Origin: a virus
Reading direction: 5' to 3' (one strand)
Length of the DNA stretch: 64,000 bases
IMG/VR virus record: IMGVR_UViG_3300035670_000099
Span: 1-64,000 of that record
The notes under the pieces were generated by a model. That model did no database searches and had not been told where the DNA came from. It saw only the letters and a list, made by a program, of their open reading frames with translations. Below, piece by piece: positions 38,507 to 46,958 of this stretch. Each line of letters starts with the position of its first letter. Within the stretch, counting starts at the first letter, position 1. The translations under genes and the position numbers were made by a program.

Positions 38507-40455
38507 TATTGTACTCCATAAACAAGACTACAAGAGACTATTGCATCTGCATCTGCTGATGATACCAAACTTCTTGCTATAACCATTAACGTGTCTCCAG
38601 CATTGTTAGGTGTAACATTCTCAGCGCGTCCTAATAACTCTCTTTGAGGATCGAAAATTTCTCTTAAATCAAATTCAACACCTTGGTTATTGCCGCAGTA
38701 AAAAGCTCCTATTAATTTTTCTTGTCCAGTTATGCTGGTTGGATATCCGTTAGATACATTAATTGTTGTAGTAGTAAACTGTCCTTGACTAGCGCTTGCT
38801 ACGGCAACTGGATCTAAATCACTATTTAATGTTTGGGCATACCATGTTGGGGTAGTATTAAAGTAACTACTTGCAGCTAGCGCGTGAGAGCCTTTAACTA
38901 AATAAAATTCTGTGTTTTGTGTTGAACTGACATACAATTTAATAGGATACGCTCTTGATTTTTGTGGACGTTGTGCATCAGCCCCAGCAATAGTACTGTT
39001 ATACACAAATGGCTTTAGAGCTATTGCCAACATTGGGGTGTACTTGTCATTTACCACTGTAATACCAGTTGCAGATGCTGATTCAATAGTTGCAGGACGT
39101 GGATCTCCTCCATCAATCCAAACAGATACTCCAAATCTGTCTAAAAATACGCTGTCGTTAATAGTAGCAGTTGTTGCATTTGCTTTTTTACCAATTCTGT
39201 ATGTAATTGGCATATCTGGATTAGACATACTCGGAGTGGGTAAAGTGTCTCCAATCCTAATTTCATGTCCTGTTACCCACCTTGTAGCACCATTGTACGG
39301 AGGATTTTGATCTGGAATATACATCAATCCTCTACCACCAGCTCCACCATACCAGCTTCTTTGTATAAGAAACATACAAAGATTTGAACGCTCATTAGCA
39401 AATATTGTTGTACTTGCGGTAATATTGCTTGTTAAATCTCGCGATAGAGTAAATTGTGTTCCACTAGGATTAATAGCGGTAATATATGTATTGGGTTGAA
39501 TACCACTTCCGCGAATAGTCATTCCTACTTTTAAAGGAATCTCATTAAGTACTGTTATAGTGTTTAGATTAACGTTACCACTAGCATTATTAAATTCATA
39601 GCTATCTGAAATAAAAGATACTTGTCTTGCAGATTTTCCTCTTGTGCCATCAGCTGCTGGTGTTCCATCAGCGTCTTTACCAGTATATCTATCTCTGTTA
39701 AAACTAACAGATCTACTTGTATCTAAAGTCGTAAAAGCTATTTCTTCCCATGTATTTGTATTTATATAAGATGTGTCTGCACCATCAGTGTCAACTAAAT
39801 AAGCAGGACGGTACATTGTTGTTTGATTAACAAGTCTTCCTAAGTTAGCAGTATTTTCATACACGTCTCCTTGTACTACGCCTGTAGGAGTATTTTCCGG
39901 CATTGCTGAAGTACGCCTAAAGAATAGTAAATAATTATGCCAAGGGGTGTAACTTCCAGCAGAAGTTCCTTTTCTAGTTAATACTCTCCATCCGTATCCA
40001 TCGCTTTTAGTGAATTCTCCCCATTCAATTACACAATTCTCTATTACAGGCCCAATGCTACACTGGACAGCTTGCGATATGGAGATTTGTTTGCCAGGCT
40101 GGTATTTGTAAGCAAATTTGCTTTGATGAGTGGAAATTGAAGTATCTCCACCTCCCCCAACTTTTATATTTACACAACTTCTGGATGGCAAATACGTTAC
40201 ACTACCTCCTGGATTGTTCCCCCACACAGAAGAATCAATGCCATAGTTAGGTAGTTCTTGTAATAAAAATTGTCTTTGTTCTGTAATAGGAAAACCAAAC
40301 ATTGATGCTTTTACATCACTAGGTATTGCAGCAGCATCCAATACATTTAACGCTGGTTGATCTGATGCTAATACAACAGATATTGACTCTGATGCTTGTT
40401 TTCTTCCTGGTGTGATAGGAATACTTCTAGAAACTATAACTCTATCATCGCTCAT
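38506..40455 (-). CDS. Structural tail/fibre protein, 649 aa
   Basis: The N terminus (MSDDRVIVSRSIPITPGRKQ, then ASESISVVLASDQPALNV) is a motif found in phage and cyanophage fibre-attachment proteins. MFGFPITEQRQFLLQELPNY pairs with the similar module of the following gene. A beta-rich body with glycine-rich turns (GGAGGRGLMYIPDQNPP) follows. The function, probably a fibre or minor tail structural protein, is inferred from context. Confidence 0.6.
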   Translation of the reverse strand: MSDDRVIVSRSIPITPGRKQASESISVVLASDQPALNVLDAAAIPSDVKASMFGFPITEQRQFLLQELPNYGIDSSVWGNNPGGSVTYLPSRSCVNIKVGGGGDTSISTHQSKFAYKYQPGKQISISQAVQCSIGPVIENCVIEWGEFTKSDGYGWRVLTRKGTSAGSYTPWHNYLLFFRRTSAMPENTPTGVVQGDVYENTANLGRLVNQTTMYRPAYLVDTDGADTSYINTNTWEEIAFTTLDTSRSVSFNRDRYTGKDADGTPAADGTRGKSARQVSFISDSYEFNNASGNVNLNTITVLNEIPLKVGMTIRGSGIQPNTYITAINPSGTQFTLSRDLTSNITASTTIFANERSNLCMFLIQRSWYGGAGGRGLMYIPDQNPPYNGATRWVTGHEIRIGDTLPTPSMSNPDMPITYRIGKKANATTATINDSVFLDRFGVSVWIDGGDPRPATIESASATGITVVNDKYTPMLAIALKPFVYNSTIAGADAQRPQKSRAYPIKLYVSSTQNTEFYLVKGSHALAASSYFNTTPTWYAQTLNSDLDPVAVASASQGQFTTTTINVSNGYPTSITGQEKLIGAFYCGNNQGVEFDLREIFDPQRELLGRAENVTPNNAGDTLMVIARSLVSSADADAIVSCSLVYGVQ

Positions 40456-41579
40456 TGTAAATCACTCCAACTATCTGTAAATGTACAATTCCCTTCCATA
40501 ACTCTAACAGTGTCTCCGTTATTCAATCTAACTAATATTTCATATCCATATTCTCCATCCATATCGTAAAATTCAGCGCTGTTTACGTATAATTCTAAAC
40601 TAATTGTGTTGAATGGTATTACTCCAACCATGAATTTGGAATAAGGAGGGATGATAACATTACCTTCGGGTGCCAAAAGTTTTACTGTTGGTGTGGTTAA
40701 TGCAGTAGGAGGGATTCCTACAAAATTTTCCTTGAAAGCTACTGCTCCTACATATTTCCATTCTTTATCAACATTAGAATAAGATTGAACATACAATCTT
40801 GTATTTGCAGTCATTGCGGGTAAACCTAAATACCAGCCTTGGATGCTTACATCTACTCCTGTTGTATTAGTTGAGTCAATCGCTATATCCGCACTTCCGT
40901 TATTTAAGTAACCAACAGTATTTGTAACATAACAGTTGTAGCCATTAAGAGTGCCAGCGACAACTGTTTCTCTAATTTCAATACTTGTTTGTCCAGCATT
41001 TACAGTGTTTGCTACTGTAACTCCTGTTACTAATGTACCACTTGTAAAAGCAAGTATACTGCCAGCGGGGATTTGTTGAGTTACGCCTGTTACAGTTAAC
41101 GCATTTTGTGTGTTGCTAGTTATATTTACGGTAAAATTGCTTGCTATGTTAGCATGAAACGCAGCCACTGATGCAGAACGATTGAATATTCTAGCTTCAC
41201 TAACTGTTTTAGTTGCATTAGAACTTAAAACAAGAGTAGAGTCAGTGACAGCATCTACTTTAGCAATTGCAACAGCGCCTTCAACAATTACTTTATCCCC
41301 AACTCTAACAGGCAGTAAAGACAATATTTTACTTTTGTCAGCTGTAGCAGGATATGCTTTAATTTGTACATTTGGGGTGTTAATTGTAGTAGATGCAGTA
41401 AATCGTTTAACTAAACTAAATCCCGGAGATTTACGTCGAACTTCTCCAAATACCAAAGCATTTGCAAAGTTCATGCCATAACTACCTGTTACAGTTAAAT
41501 TAAATCTAGCTGTCTCACCTTTTTTAAGTAATAAATCTAATTTTTGTGTATTAAACTGAGGTTTAAATGGTTCAGTCAT
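40452..41579 (-). CDS. Structural protein of the fibre island, 375 aa
   Basis: Beta-rich with threonine/valine strands (LDLLLKKGETARFNLTVTGS, GDKVIVEGAVAIAKVDAVTD) and no signal peptide. It looks like a baseplate or fibre-base protein. The C-terminal half includes VKLLAPEGNVIIPPYSKFMV. It overlaps the XRE gene by eight bases and the next gene by four, so it belongs to the same minus-strand transcript. Confidence 0.55.
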   Translation of the reverse strand: MTEPFKPQFNTQKLDLLLKKGETARFNLTVTGSYGMNFANALVFGEVRRKSPGFSLVKRFTASTTINTPNVQIKAYPATADKSKILSLLPVRVGDKVIVEGAVAIAKVDAVTDSTLVLSSNATKTVSEARIFNRSASVAAFHANIASNFTVNITSNTQNALTVTGVTQQIPAGSILAFTSGTLVTGVTVANTVNAGQTSIEIRETVVAGTLNGYNCYVTNTVGYLNNGSADIAIDSTNTTGVDVSIQGWYLGLPAMTANTRLYVQSYSNVDKEWKYVGAVAFKENFVGIPPTALTTPTVKLLAPEGNVIIPPYSKFMVGVIPFNTISLELYVNSAEFYDMDGEYGYEILVRLNNGDTVRVMEGNCTFTDSWSDLQ

Positions 41580-41778
41580 AATCTAATTCCAATAAATAAG
41601 ACGGACTAATTTCCAATACTTTAGCTATCTTTTTAATTAAGCAAGCACGTTTAATTCCATTACTTTCCGCCCTAACGAGAGTCATGCGGCTAACTCCAAT
41701 ACAATTTGCTAGTTGTTGGCAACTAAAACCTTTCTCAATTCTACATTTTTTTAAATAGCTTCCCTGCCTTTTGGACAT
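41572..41778 (-). CDS. XRE-family helix-turn-helix regulator, 68 aa
   Basis: A compact Cro/CI-type domain: QGSYLKKCRIEKGFSCQQLA, then NCIGVSRMTLVRAESNGIKR. It heads the minus-strand fibre-island transcript and diverges from the capsid gene. An 11-bp perfect palindrome at 41841-41869, between the two, is its most likely operator, so it may repress the fibre genes, the head genes, or both. Confidence 0.8.
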   Translation of the reverse strand: MSKRQGSYLKKCRIEKGFSCQQLANCIGVSRMTLVRAESNGIKRACLIKKIAKVLEISPSYLLELDYD

Positions 41779-41840
41779 AATTTAATACCATAAAAGATAC
41801 AGCTACAATAATTATTGCCATTATAATTAGCGAGAATAGT

Positions 41841-41869
41841 TTAAGCTAAAAACAAGTGTTTTAGCTTAA
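41841..41869. promoter_or_regulatory. Perfect 11-bp inverted repeat before the capsid gene
   Basis: TTAAGCTAAAA and TTTTAGCTTAA flank a 7-base centre (ACAAGTG), ending 4 bases before the capsid ATG. It is either a binding site for the XRE protein or an mRNA 5' hairpin that stabilises capsid mRNA. Confidence 0.65.
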
Positions 41870-41873
41870 TTGT

Positions 41874-43622
41874 ATGTCACGGAAATTTATAAAAGAATTA
41901 TCAGAACAGCAAGTCATAGATTCAATTAATCAAGCAAAAAGAGAAAAAATGTCAGACAAACCAAAAGGATTTGCTATTGCCAACTCCGTCAAGATTCAAG
42001 ACAGCGTATCAGTAGAATCTACTACAGATGTTTCAGCTCCTGCACCTACTCCTGCTCCTGAGCATGATGCGCCGAAGCCTTTATCTTTGGACGATGTTGA
42101 ACGTGTTTTATCTGTTCATTTAGATAAAATGCAATCTTCTTTAGAAGCGGAAAAACAAGCTAAAGCAGAATTGGAAGCTGCTTTACAAAAAGAACGTGCT
42201 GAAAAGGACGCTCTTAAATCTCAATTAGATACAGCGAGATTAGCTGAAAAAGTATTAAATGATATTGGTAGAATGCAAGGAAAAACTGAAAGCGTTTTTG
42301 TTCCTAATGTTAATAGAGTAATAACATCTAAAGCAGATGCGCCACAAGGTGCTTTAAAAGATTGGTTTAACATTTTTGATGACTGCTCCAAAGTCATCAA
42401 AGTACGCGCCAATGGCTCTCAGTATGTTACTCAAGACAACAGGCAGTTGAATCAATTTGTTAAAGAAAACAAAGCAGCTGTTATTAAAGACTTAGAGTCT
42501 TGGGCAAAAGCCAATGGTATGTTGCGTGGTTCTTCTACCATTTCCAAAGATGCTGCAACAGTTGGTGGAGACATCCAAGGCGGCTTTTTGTCTGTTTTGT
42601 CATCAATTATGCGTACTAACAATCGTCAAGGATTTATCTTTTGGCAATTTGCTAATACTGTAATTGATTTTGGCAAAGGATTGGGGGACAACATTAAGAT
42701 TCCTAGAGCGGCTTATTTACCCGCTCCTAACGCTCCTGAAGACAGATTATTGTCAAGTGCTGGTGCGTATACTCGTATTGACTCTGGTAATCAAAATTTG
42801 TCCACTGGAGTTGTAACAGCTCAGTTAAGTGAATGGGGTTTAGGACGTAATTCCCAATATCCTCCTGTTACTTTAGTTAGCTTTGTGACTGCCTATTCAA
42901 TGATTGAACTATTGTCAATTTTGAATAGAAACTTAATGCGAGATTACTACGCATGGGAAGATTTGCAGATTAGAAGCTTGTGGACTGGCACAACTCGTGT
43001 TGTTTATAATGACAAGAACGCTGTTACTACTTCTATTGGTGATGTTGCTACTGCTGGAGATGATGGAACTTTATCTCGCAAATTCTTAGCGTCTCTGTAT
43101 GGTTACATGAAAGAACTACAGATTCCTCCATTTGCTGGTAACAAGTATGGCTTGGTAGTTAACAGCACAGCTTTAACTCAATTGAAGATTAGCTATGACA
43201 CTTTGTGGCATGCTGCTACTCCTAGTGAATTGCAAGCTTTGACAGAGTTCTTGAATCCTGTTCTAATCTCTCCTGGCGAGACAGATAAACTAACTGGATA
43301 TTGTGGAGATTTTGAGAACTTCATGATTTTCGAGACTAATGCTTATGGTGTTGGTGGTAGCGGCGCTCCTGGTGTTCAAACAGAAAGCAGCAAAGTCACT
43401 CACACTAGCTTTGCTTTTGGTGCTGACACAATCGGACGTGGCATCGGCACTGAAATGGAAGTTCGCTTTGATGATGACACTGATTTTGGACGTGCTACTA
43501 GAACTATCTGGCGCTCTGAAGAAGGATTTGTCCAGATGGATGTTGATGGTGCAGGAGACAGTAGTGCTGTTCCACAACAACTTAGAGTTATCAAAGTTAA
43601 CACACTCAAAACTGCAATTTAA
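41874..43622 (+). CDS. Major capsid protein with N-terminal scaffold-like region
   Basis: The first about 130 residues are a proline-rich stretch and a coiled coil (DKMQSSLEAEKQAKAELEAA, LQKERAEKDALKSQLDTARL) that resembles a delta/scaffold domain removed by the prohead protease. The remainder (SIMRTNNRQGFIFWQFANTV, PPFAGNKYGLVVNSTAL, FENFMIFETNAYGVGGSGAP) resembles the N4-gp56-type capsid proteins of HK97 fold. The 582-residue length fits scaffold plus capsid. Downstream connector genes follow in standard order. Confidence 0.78.
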   Translation: MSRKFIKELSEQQVIDSINQAKREKMSDKPKGFAIANSVKIQDSVSVESTTDVSAPAPTPAPEHDAPKPLSLDDVERVLSVHLDKMQSSLEAEKQAKAELEAALQKERAEKDALKSQLDTARLAEKVLNDIGRMQGKTESVFVPNVNRVITSKADAPQGALKDWFNIFDDCSKVIKVRANGSQYVTQDNRQLNQFVKENKAAVIKDLESWAKANGMLRGSSTISKDAATVGGDIQGGFLSVLSSIMRTNNRQGFIFWQFANTVIDFGKGLGDNIKIPRAAYLPAPNAPEDRLLSSAGAYTRIDSGNQNLSTGVVTAQLSEWGLGRNSQYPPVTLVSFVTAYSMIELLSILNRNLMRDYYAWEDLQIRSLWTGTTRVVYNDKNAVTTSIGDVATAGDDGTLSRKFLASLYGYMKELQIPPFAGNKYGLVVNSTALTQLKISYDTLWHAATPSELQALTEFLNPVLISPGETDKLTGYCGDFENFMIFETNAYGVGGSGAPGVQTESSKVTHTSFAFGADTIGRGIGTEMEVRFDDDTDFGRATRTIWRSEEGFVQMDVDGAGDSSAVPQQLRVIKVNTLKTAI

Positions 43623-43636
43623 TATTGATATTTCCT

Positions 43637-43864
43637 ATGACAGAACAAGATGAGAAGGAAATAATTCAAGAAGCCAAAGAGGTAAAGGAGCCAAGGAAAA
43701 AAACATCTACGGCTCCTACCCCAGCTTTTCAGCATCCTGGCTTTGACTCACAATTCAAATGTTTGTTGTGTGGGCAATTTAGAACTAACTTGGTTGGTAC
43801 AATATTTTGCCCAGAGTATTTAAAAGAATGTCCTAGATTTGTGGAGGATAGACGCAATGCCTAA
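43637..43864 (+). CDS. Small zinc-finger-like protein, 75 aa
   Basis: MTEQDEKEIIQEAKEVKEPR is followed by FKCLLCGQFRTN and FCPEYLKECPRF, two cysteine pairs consistent with zinc binding. The acidic helix at the N terminus is followed by a proline-rich linker. Found directly after the capsid gene, it may be a head-decoration or assembly factor. The ATG at 43637 is preferred. Confidence 0.6.
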   Translation: MTEQDEKEIIQEAKEVKEPRKKTSTAPTPAFQHPGFDSQFKCLLCGQFRTNLVGTIFCPEYLKECPRFVEDRRNA

Positions 43865-44372
43865 GTTAAATACAATACCAACTAGAGTCCAAGATGACTC
43901 CATTGGTGGAATCGTTAAAGTTATTTATGATTTTGCTGATGTAGGTGGAAAAGTTGGCAATATTCCTTTGGAATTAGAGTTACCAGTTGGAACTATAATT
44001 TATGGTGGCTTTATAGATGTTGTGACTGCTATAGCAGGCGGCGCTAATGCTACGTTTGGATTAAGTTTTATCGATAACGCAAAATATGCAGTGGGTTCAT
44101 CAGCAACGCCACAAGTTCTTTATGGTGCTACAAACGCAACAATTGCAACAGGAGTTACAAGATTGTTTAGTACTGGAACTAGTGCTGTAACTTCTGTTCC
44201 TTCAGGAACAACCAGCATTACTTTAACTACTAACACATTCCAATCTCCAGCTCTTAAATTAACAACTGGAGGAACTGGTGGAACAAAATGCGTACTTAAT
44301 GCAGTAGTAGCTACTGCTGATTTAACTGCTGGCAAAGCTAATATTTATCTGCAATACTTCGGGGTTGCTTAA
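43857..44372 (+). CDS. Capsid-associated beta-rich protein, 171 aa
   Basis: The start MPKLNTIPTRVQDDSIGGIV has GTGGAGGATAGACGCA upstream. The body is small-residue and threonine-rich (PVGTIIYGGFIDVVTAIAGG, ALKLTTGGTGGTKCV), typical of a beta-sandwich decoration or head-stabilising protein. It lies between the capsid and connector genes, a common place for one. No specific family is assigned. Confidence 0.5.
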   Translation: MPKLNTIPTRVQDDSIGGIVKVIYDFADVGGKVGNIPLELELPVGTIIYGGFIDVVTAIAGGANATFGLSFIDNAKYAVGSSATPQVLYGATNATIATGVTRLFSTGTSAVTSVPSGTTSITLTTNTFQSPALKLTTGGTGGTKCVLNAVVATADLTAGKANIYLQYFGVA

Positions 44373-44373
44373 T

Positions 44374-45087
44374 ATGCCGTGGCTCTCTAATCAAGACTGT
44401 ATTAGTTATGCTCCCAGCATTACTTTGACTGGAGAGCCATTGACTACTGCAATAACTTTAGCTCAAAGTTTAGTGGAAGGAGTTAATGGCTCTAATCGTC
44501 CATTAGCTCTAACAGAATTTACTAAAATTTTGTCTATACCAAATACTGGAAGAGTGATTGTGCCAATACGTCCACTACTTCCTTCTCCTGCTCCTGTAAT
44601 AGAATTAAGAGGGAGTGATACTCCGCCTCGCTTTGGTGTTTATTCTTTACAAGAATGGGAATTACTTACTTTAGATAAAGATTATATTATTGATTACGAT
44701 AACAATGAAGTTGGCTTATTGTCTCTTAGTCGAGTGTTAAGACATGAGTATTTTTATCATACTGGATTTAGAAGATATAGTCGCAGTCCAACAGTTCCTA
44801 GATTAAAAAAACAACTTAAAATTACTTATTATTCTGGTTTTAATTTTACAACTAACACAGAGGAAGTTGTAATACTAAAACGTGCTTTAGCTAGTATTGT
44901 GGCTATGAGAATTTCTCCTCAATCACAGGGAGTAAAATCTGTAGATGTTTCTGACGAGAAGTACAAAGTAGAGTATGCATCACAGTCAGATTATCTTGGA
45001 ATAAGTGGCAACAAAACTAGTGGTAGCCCAATAAATGAGTTATTATCAATATTTAGAAAATATCGCCCAAGTGAGTACACGTCATGA
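44374..45087 (+). CDS. Head-tail connector protein (adaptor, gp6-like)
   Basis: A helical connector pattern is present: TTAITLAQSLVEGVNGSNRP, VPIRPLLPSPAPVIELRGSD, LKITYYSGFNFTTNTEEVVI and LKRALASIVAMRISPQSQGV. Adaptor proteins sit beneath the portal and start the neck. The gene lies between the capsid group and the next small neck gene; the ATG at 44374 has GGGGTTGCTT before it. Confidence 0.7.
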   Translation: MPWLSNQDCISYAPSITLTGEPLTTAITLAQSLVEGVNGSNRPLALTEFTKILSIPNTGRVIVPIRPLLPSPAPVIELRGSDTPPRFGVYSLQEWELLTLDKDYIIDYDNNEVGLLSLSRVLRHEYFYHTGFRRYSRSPTVPRLKKQLKITYYSGFNFTTNTEEVVILKRALASIVAMRISPQSQGVKSVDVSDEKYKVEYASQSDYLGISGNKTSGSPINELLSIFRKYRPSEYTS

Positions 45088-45524
45088 ATATTGAGCAACT
45101 TGTCAGTGGCGCGTTAGAACATTTGCCCGATAATTATTTTAGTACAGTTAATTTAGAGTTAAAATTCAACGTTGGCAGTGGTAGTTTTACAGTAGATCCA
45201 GAGACTGGGAATTATGTTCAATCATCTACTCCTACTACACTATTAGTTTCTGCAACTGAATACAAAGATCCAAAAGTGCTGCAAATGCCTGGCAGCTACA
45301 GTACTAGCTTAATCCAAGTCGAAGGACGGCTGAGTAATCCAAAATTGATGCCAACTACAATCACTGTTCAATCTGTTGGTACAGCTAAACTAACCAACAA
45401 CGATGGTTCTATATTTCAAGGAACTTGGAAGTTCATAGCTATTACACAGAATAGAATAAATGCTTACACAACTAAAAGAGGTACGTTAATACGAGGTACT
45501 ATAACGCTGCCAACAGCAGTCTAA
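45084..45524 (+). CDS. Neck/head-completion protein, 146 aa
   Basis: A beta-rich small protein (LVSGALEHLPDNYFSTVNLE, TFQGTWKFIAITQNRINAY-like C terminus) overlapping the connector gene by four bases (ATGA). Its place between the adaptor and tail genes suggests a head-closure or stopper protein. Assignment is from context. Confidence 0.5.
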   Translation: MNIEQLVSGALEHLPDNYFSTVNLELKFNVGSGSFTVDPETGNYVQSSTPTTLLVSATEYKDPKVLQMPGSYSTSLIQVEGRLSNPKLMPTTITVQSVGTAKLTNNDGSIFQGTWKFIAITQNRINAYTTKRGTLIRGTITLPTAV

Positions 45525-45543
45525 ATAATTTTTCAGAAAACTA

Positions 45544-45572
45544 TTGACAGCAATAAAATAGGATGCTATATT
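45544..45572 (+). promoter_or_regulatory. Sigma70-type promoter of the leader RNA
   Basis: TTGACA, 17 bases, TATATT. The upstream TTTTTCAGAAAAC is identical to that of promoter copy 4 at 7117-7145, so this plus-strand promoter belongs to the same repeated family. Confidence 0.8.
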
Positions 45573-45603
45573 AATTTTATTCGATAAGCAATAGGCAAAT
45601 TCT

Positions 45604-45654
45604 ATGGTATTTGATTATGATTATCCCGAACGGGATAAAAAAGACAAACAGTAA
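45604..45654 (+). CDS. Leader micro-ORF, 16 aa
   Basis: ATG GTA TTT GAT TAT GAT TAT CCC encodes MVFDYDYPERDKKDKQ then TAA, about 24 bases after the expected transcription start, with AATAGGCAAATTCT before it. It is rich in Tyr/Asp/Lys codons and precedes a hairpin that can hide the next ribosome-binding site. This is how a leader-peptide attenuator would look; whether it is translated is unknown. Confidence 0.4.
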   Translation: MVFDYDYPERDKKDKQ

Positions 45655-45697
45655 GCTCTAACTTACTAACTTGCAATAGCTACACCACAACACAAAT

Positions 45698-45725
45698 GGG
45701 GCCTCCGCAAGGAGGTTTTTTTATT
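45698..45725 (+). promoter_or_regulatory. Hairpin sequestering the GGAGG ribosome-binding site of the DUF3310 gene
   Basis: GCCTCC, loop GCAA, then GGAGG followed by seven T and an ATG at 45726. The stem traps the Shine-Dalgarno sequence, and the T run makes it look like a terminator. It may act as a transcription attenuator, a translation switch, or both. Confidence 0.6.
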
Positions 45726-45944
45726 ATGTCAAACGTAGATCACCCACAGCATTACACAACAAGTTCAGTTGAATGCATTGATGCAATTGCAGCAGCTTTA
45801 TCTCCGGAAGAGCTAAGAGGATTCATCAAAGGCAATGTCATCAAATACTTATGGAGAAGCGAACACAAGAATGGTAATGAAGATTTACAGAAAGCTTTAT
45901 GGTACTTAAATTGGTATGTCAATAAAATCAAAAATCCATCATAG
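45726..45944 (+). CDS. DUF3310 protein, 72 aa
   Basis: It matches the DUF3310 family of phage proteins: HPQHYTTSSVECIDAIAAAL, then FIKGNVIKYLWRSEHKNGNE and DLQKALWYLNWYVNKI. The motif is widespread in phages and plasmids, but its role is not settled; annotations as nucleotide kinase-like exist. Translation depends on the GGAGG trapped in the preceding hairpin. It converges with and overlaps the sigma-factor gene by 17 bases. Confidence 0.8.
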   Translation: MSNVDHPQHYTTSSVECIDAIAAALSPEELRGFIKGNVIKYLWRSEHKNGNEDLQKALWYLNWYVNKIKNPS

Positions 45945-46887
45945 AGTTTTTGTGTAATTTTCCATTTACCACCTTATATTGCTTTAGCCAGTTATAGGCA
46001 GTAGATTGGCAAACACCTAAATAGAGTTTACACCATGCGAATGATTTGCCATTAGAAAGTGCGTTTAAGACTGTTATTTTGACATTGTCATCGTAAGAAG
46101 GCCTGCCAATTTGTAATGGATTTTCAACAAACTGACTTTGGCAACTTTTGCATAAATATTGCTGCCTATTTCCTCTTTTCCCGTTCTTGACAACATTTTT
46201 GCTTAAACAGCTAGGACAAACAACAATATCGTTGACTACATTTTTAAGTAGTTCTATACCTTCAGATTCTAGTTGTTTAATTTGGTATACTGACAAATTT
46301 AATAATGACTTAATATCTTGTATTTTATAATCTTCAATATAAATTAATCTAAGTATTTGTGCGTGCTTGCTTGGAATTTTAGCTAGTATTATCTCTAATT
46401 CATCGATAGTAGAGTTATCAAAGTAACTGATTTCAGGAAGTTCTATGTGAATTTTATCATGAGCTATCGCAGCTTCTTTGGCGGTTAATTCTGAAATAGT
46501 CAAGTCCCTAGCTGATTGTTCATAAGTAATACCTTTCTTTTTAGCATTACGCATTATTTTCTGATAAATGTCTTGGATGTTCCTAGGGATTTTAACTAAT
46601 CTGTCTTTGTCCCGCAGGAACATTAACATATATCCATTTATGAAAGGAACAGCAAAGCTGGACAGCTTTTTAGATTTCTCAGGATTATATCTTTCAATAG
46701 CTTGGATTAATCCTAGACACCCAATTTGTACTAAATCCTCTAATGGAACAGAGCAAGACTTCTGGACTTTTTGAGCAACAGAGTAGACAAGTCCTAAATT
46801 TTTTTCTACAATCTTATTTCTTATTTTTATGTCTTTACTCTCGTAGTATTTGATTAGCAGCTGTTGGTTAACATCAAAATTCATCAC
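45928..46887 (-). CDS. Sigma70-family factor fused to a transposase-type zinc-ribbon/HTH (InsA-like) domain
   Basis: Residues 23-104 form sigma region 2 (LGLVYSVAQKVQKSCSVPLE, LVQIGCLGLIQAIERYNPEK, SSFAVPFINGYMLMFLRD), ending in ...VKIPRN. Region 3 follows (TYEQSARDLTISELTAKEAA) and region 4 covers 170-216 (LRLIYIEDYKIQDIKSLLNL). After this comes a zinc ribbon with C224, C227, C246 and C249 (VVCPSCLSKNVVKNGKRG, YLCKSCQSQF) and then an HTH (GRPSYDDNVKITVLNALSNG, KSFAWCKLYLGVCQSTAYNW), as in IS1 InsA. It should replace host sigma factors; the extra DNA-binding domain is unusual. The start is the ATG at 46887 or 46884. Confidence 0.85.
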   Translation of the reverse strand: MMNFDVNQQLLIKYYESKDIKIRNKIVEKNLGLVYSVAQKVQKSCSVPLEDLVQIGCLGLIQAIERYNPEKSKKLSSFAVPFINGYMLMFLRDKDRLVKIPRNIQDIYQKIMRNAKKKGITYEQSARDLTISELTAKEAAIAHDKIHIELPEISYFDNSTIDELEIILAKIPSKHAQILRLIYIEDYKIQDIKSLLNLSVYQIKQLESEGIELLKNVVNDIVVCPSCLSKNVVKNGKRGNRQQYLCKSCQSQFVENPLQIGRPSYDDNVKITVLNALSNGKSFAWCKLYLGVCQSTAYNWLKQYKVVNGKLHKNSMMDF

Positions 46888-46958
46888 ATTAACACAAATG
46901 TTACATATTTATGTTACTTTAAAAATGGCAACTTTATAGGTAAACTATTCAGGAAACT

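Noticed and set aside
45928-46887. An IS1-type insertion sequence
   Set aside because: Only the InsA-like domain is present, in frame with the sigma factor; no InsB, inverted repeats or target duplication is visible.
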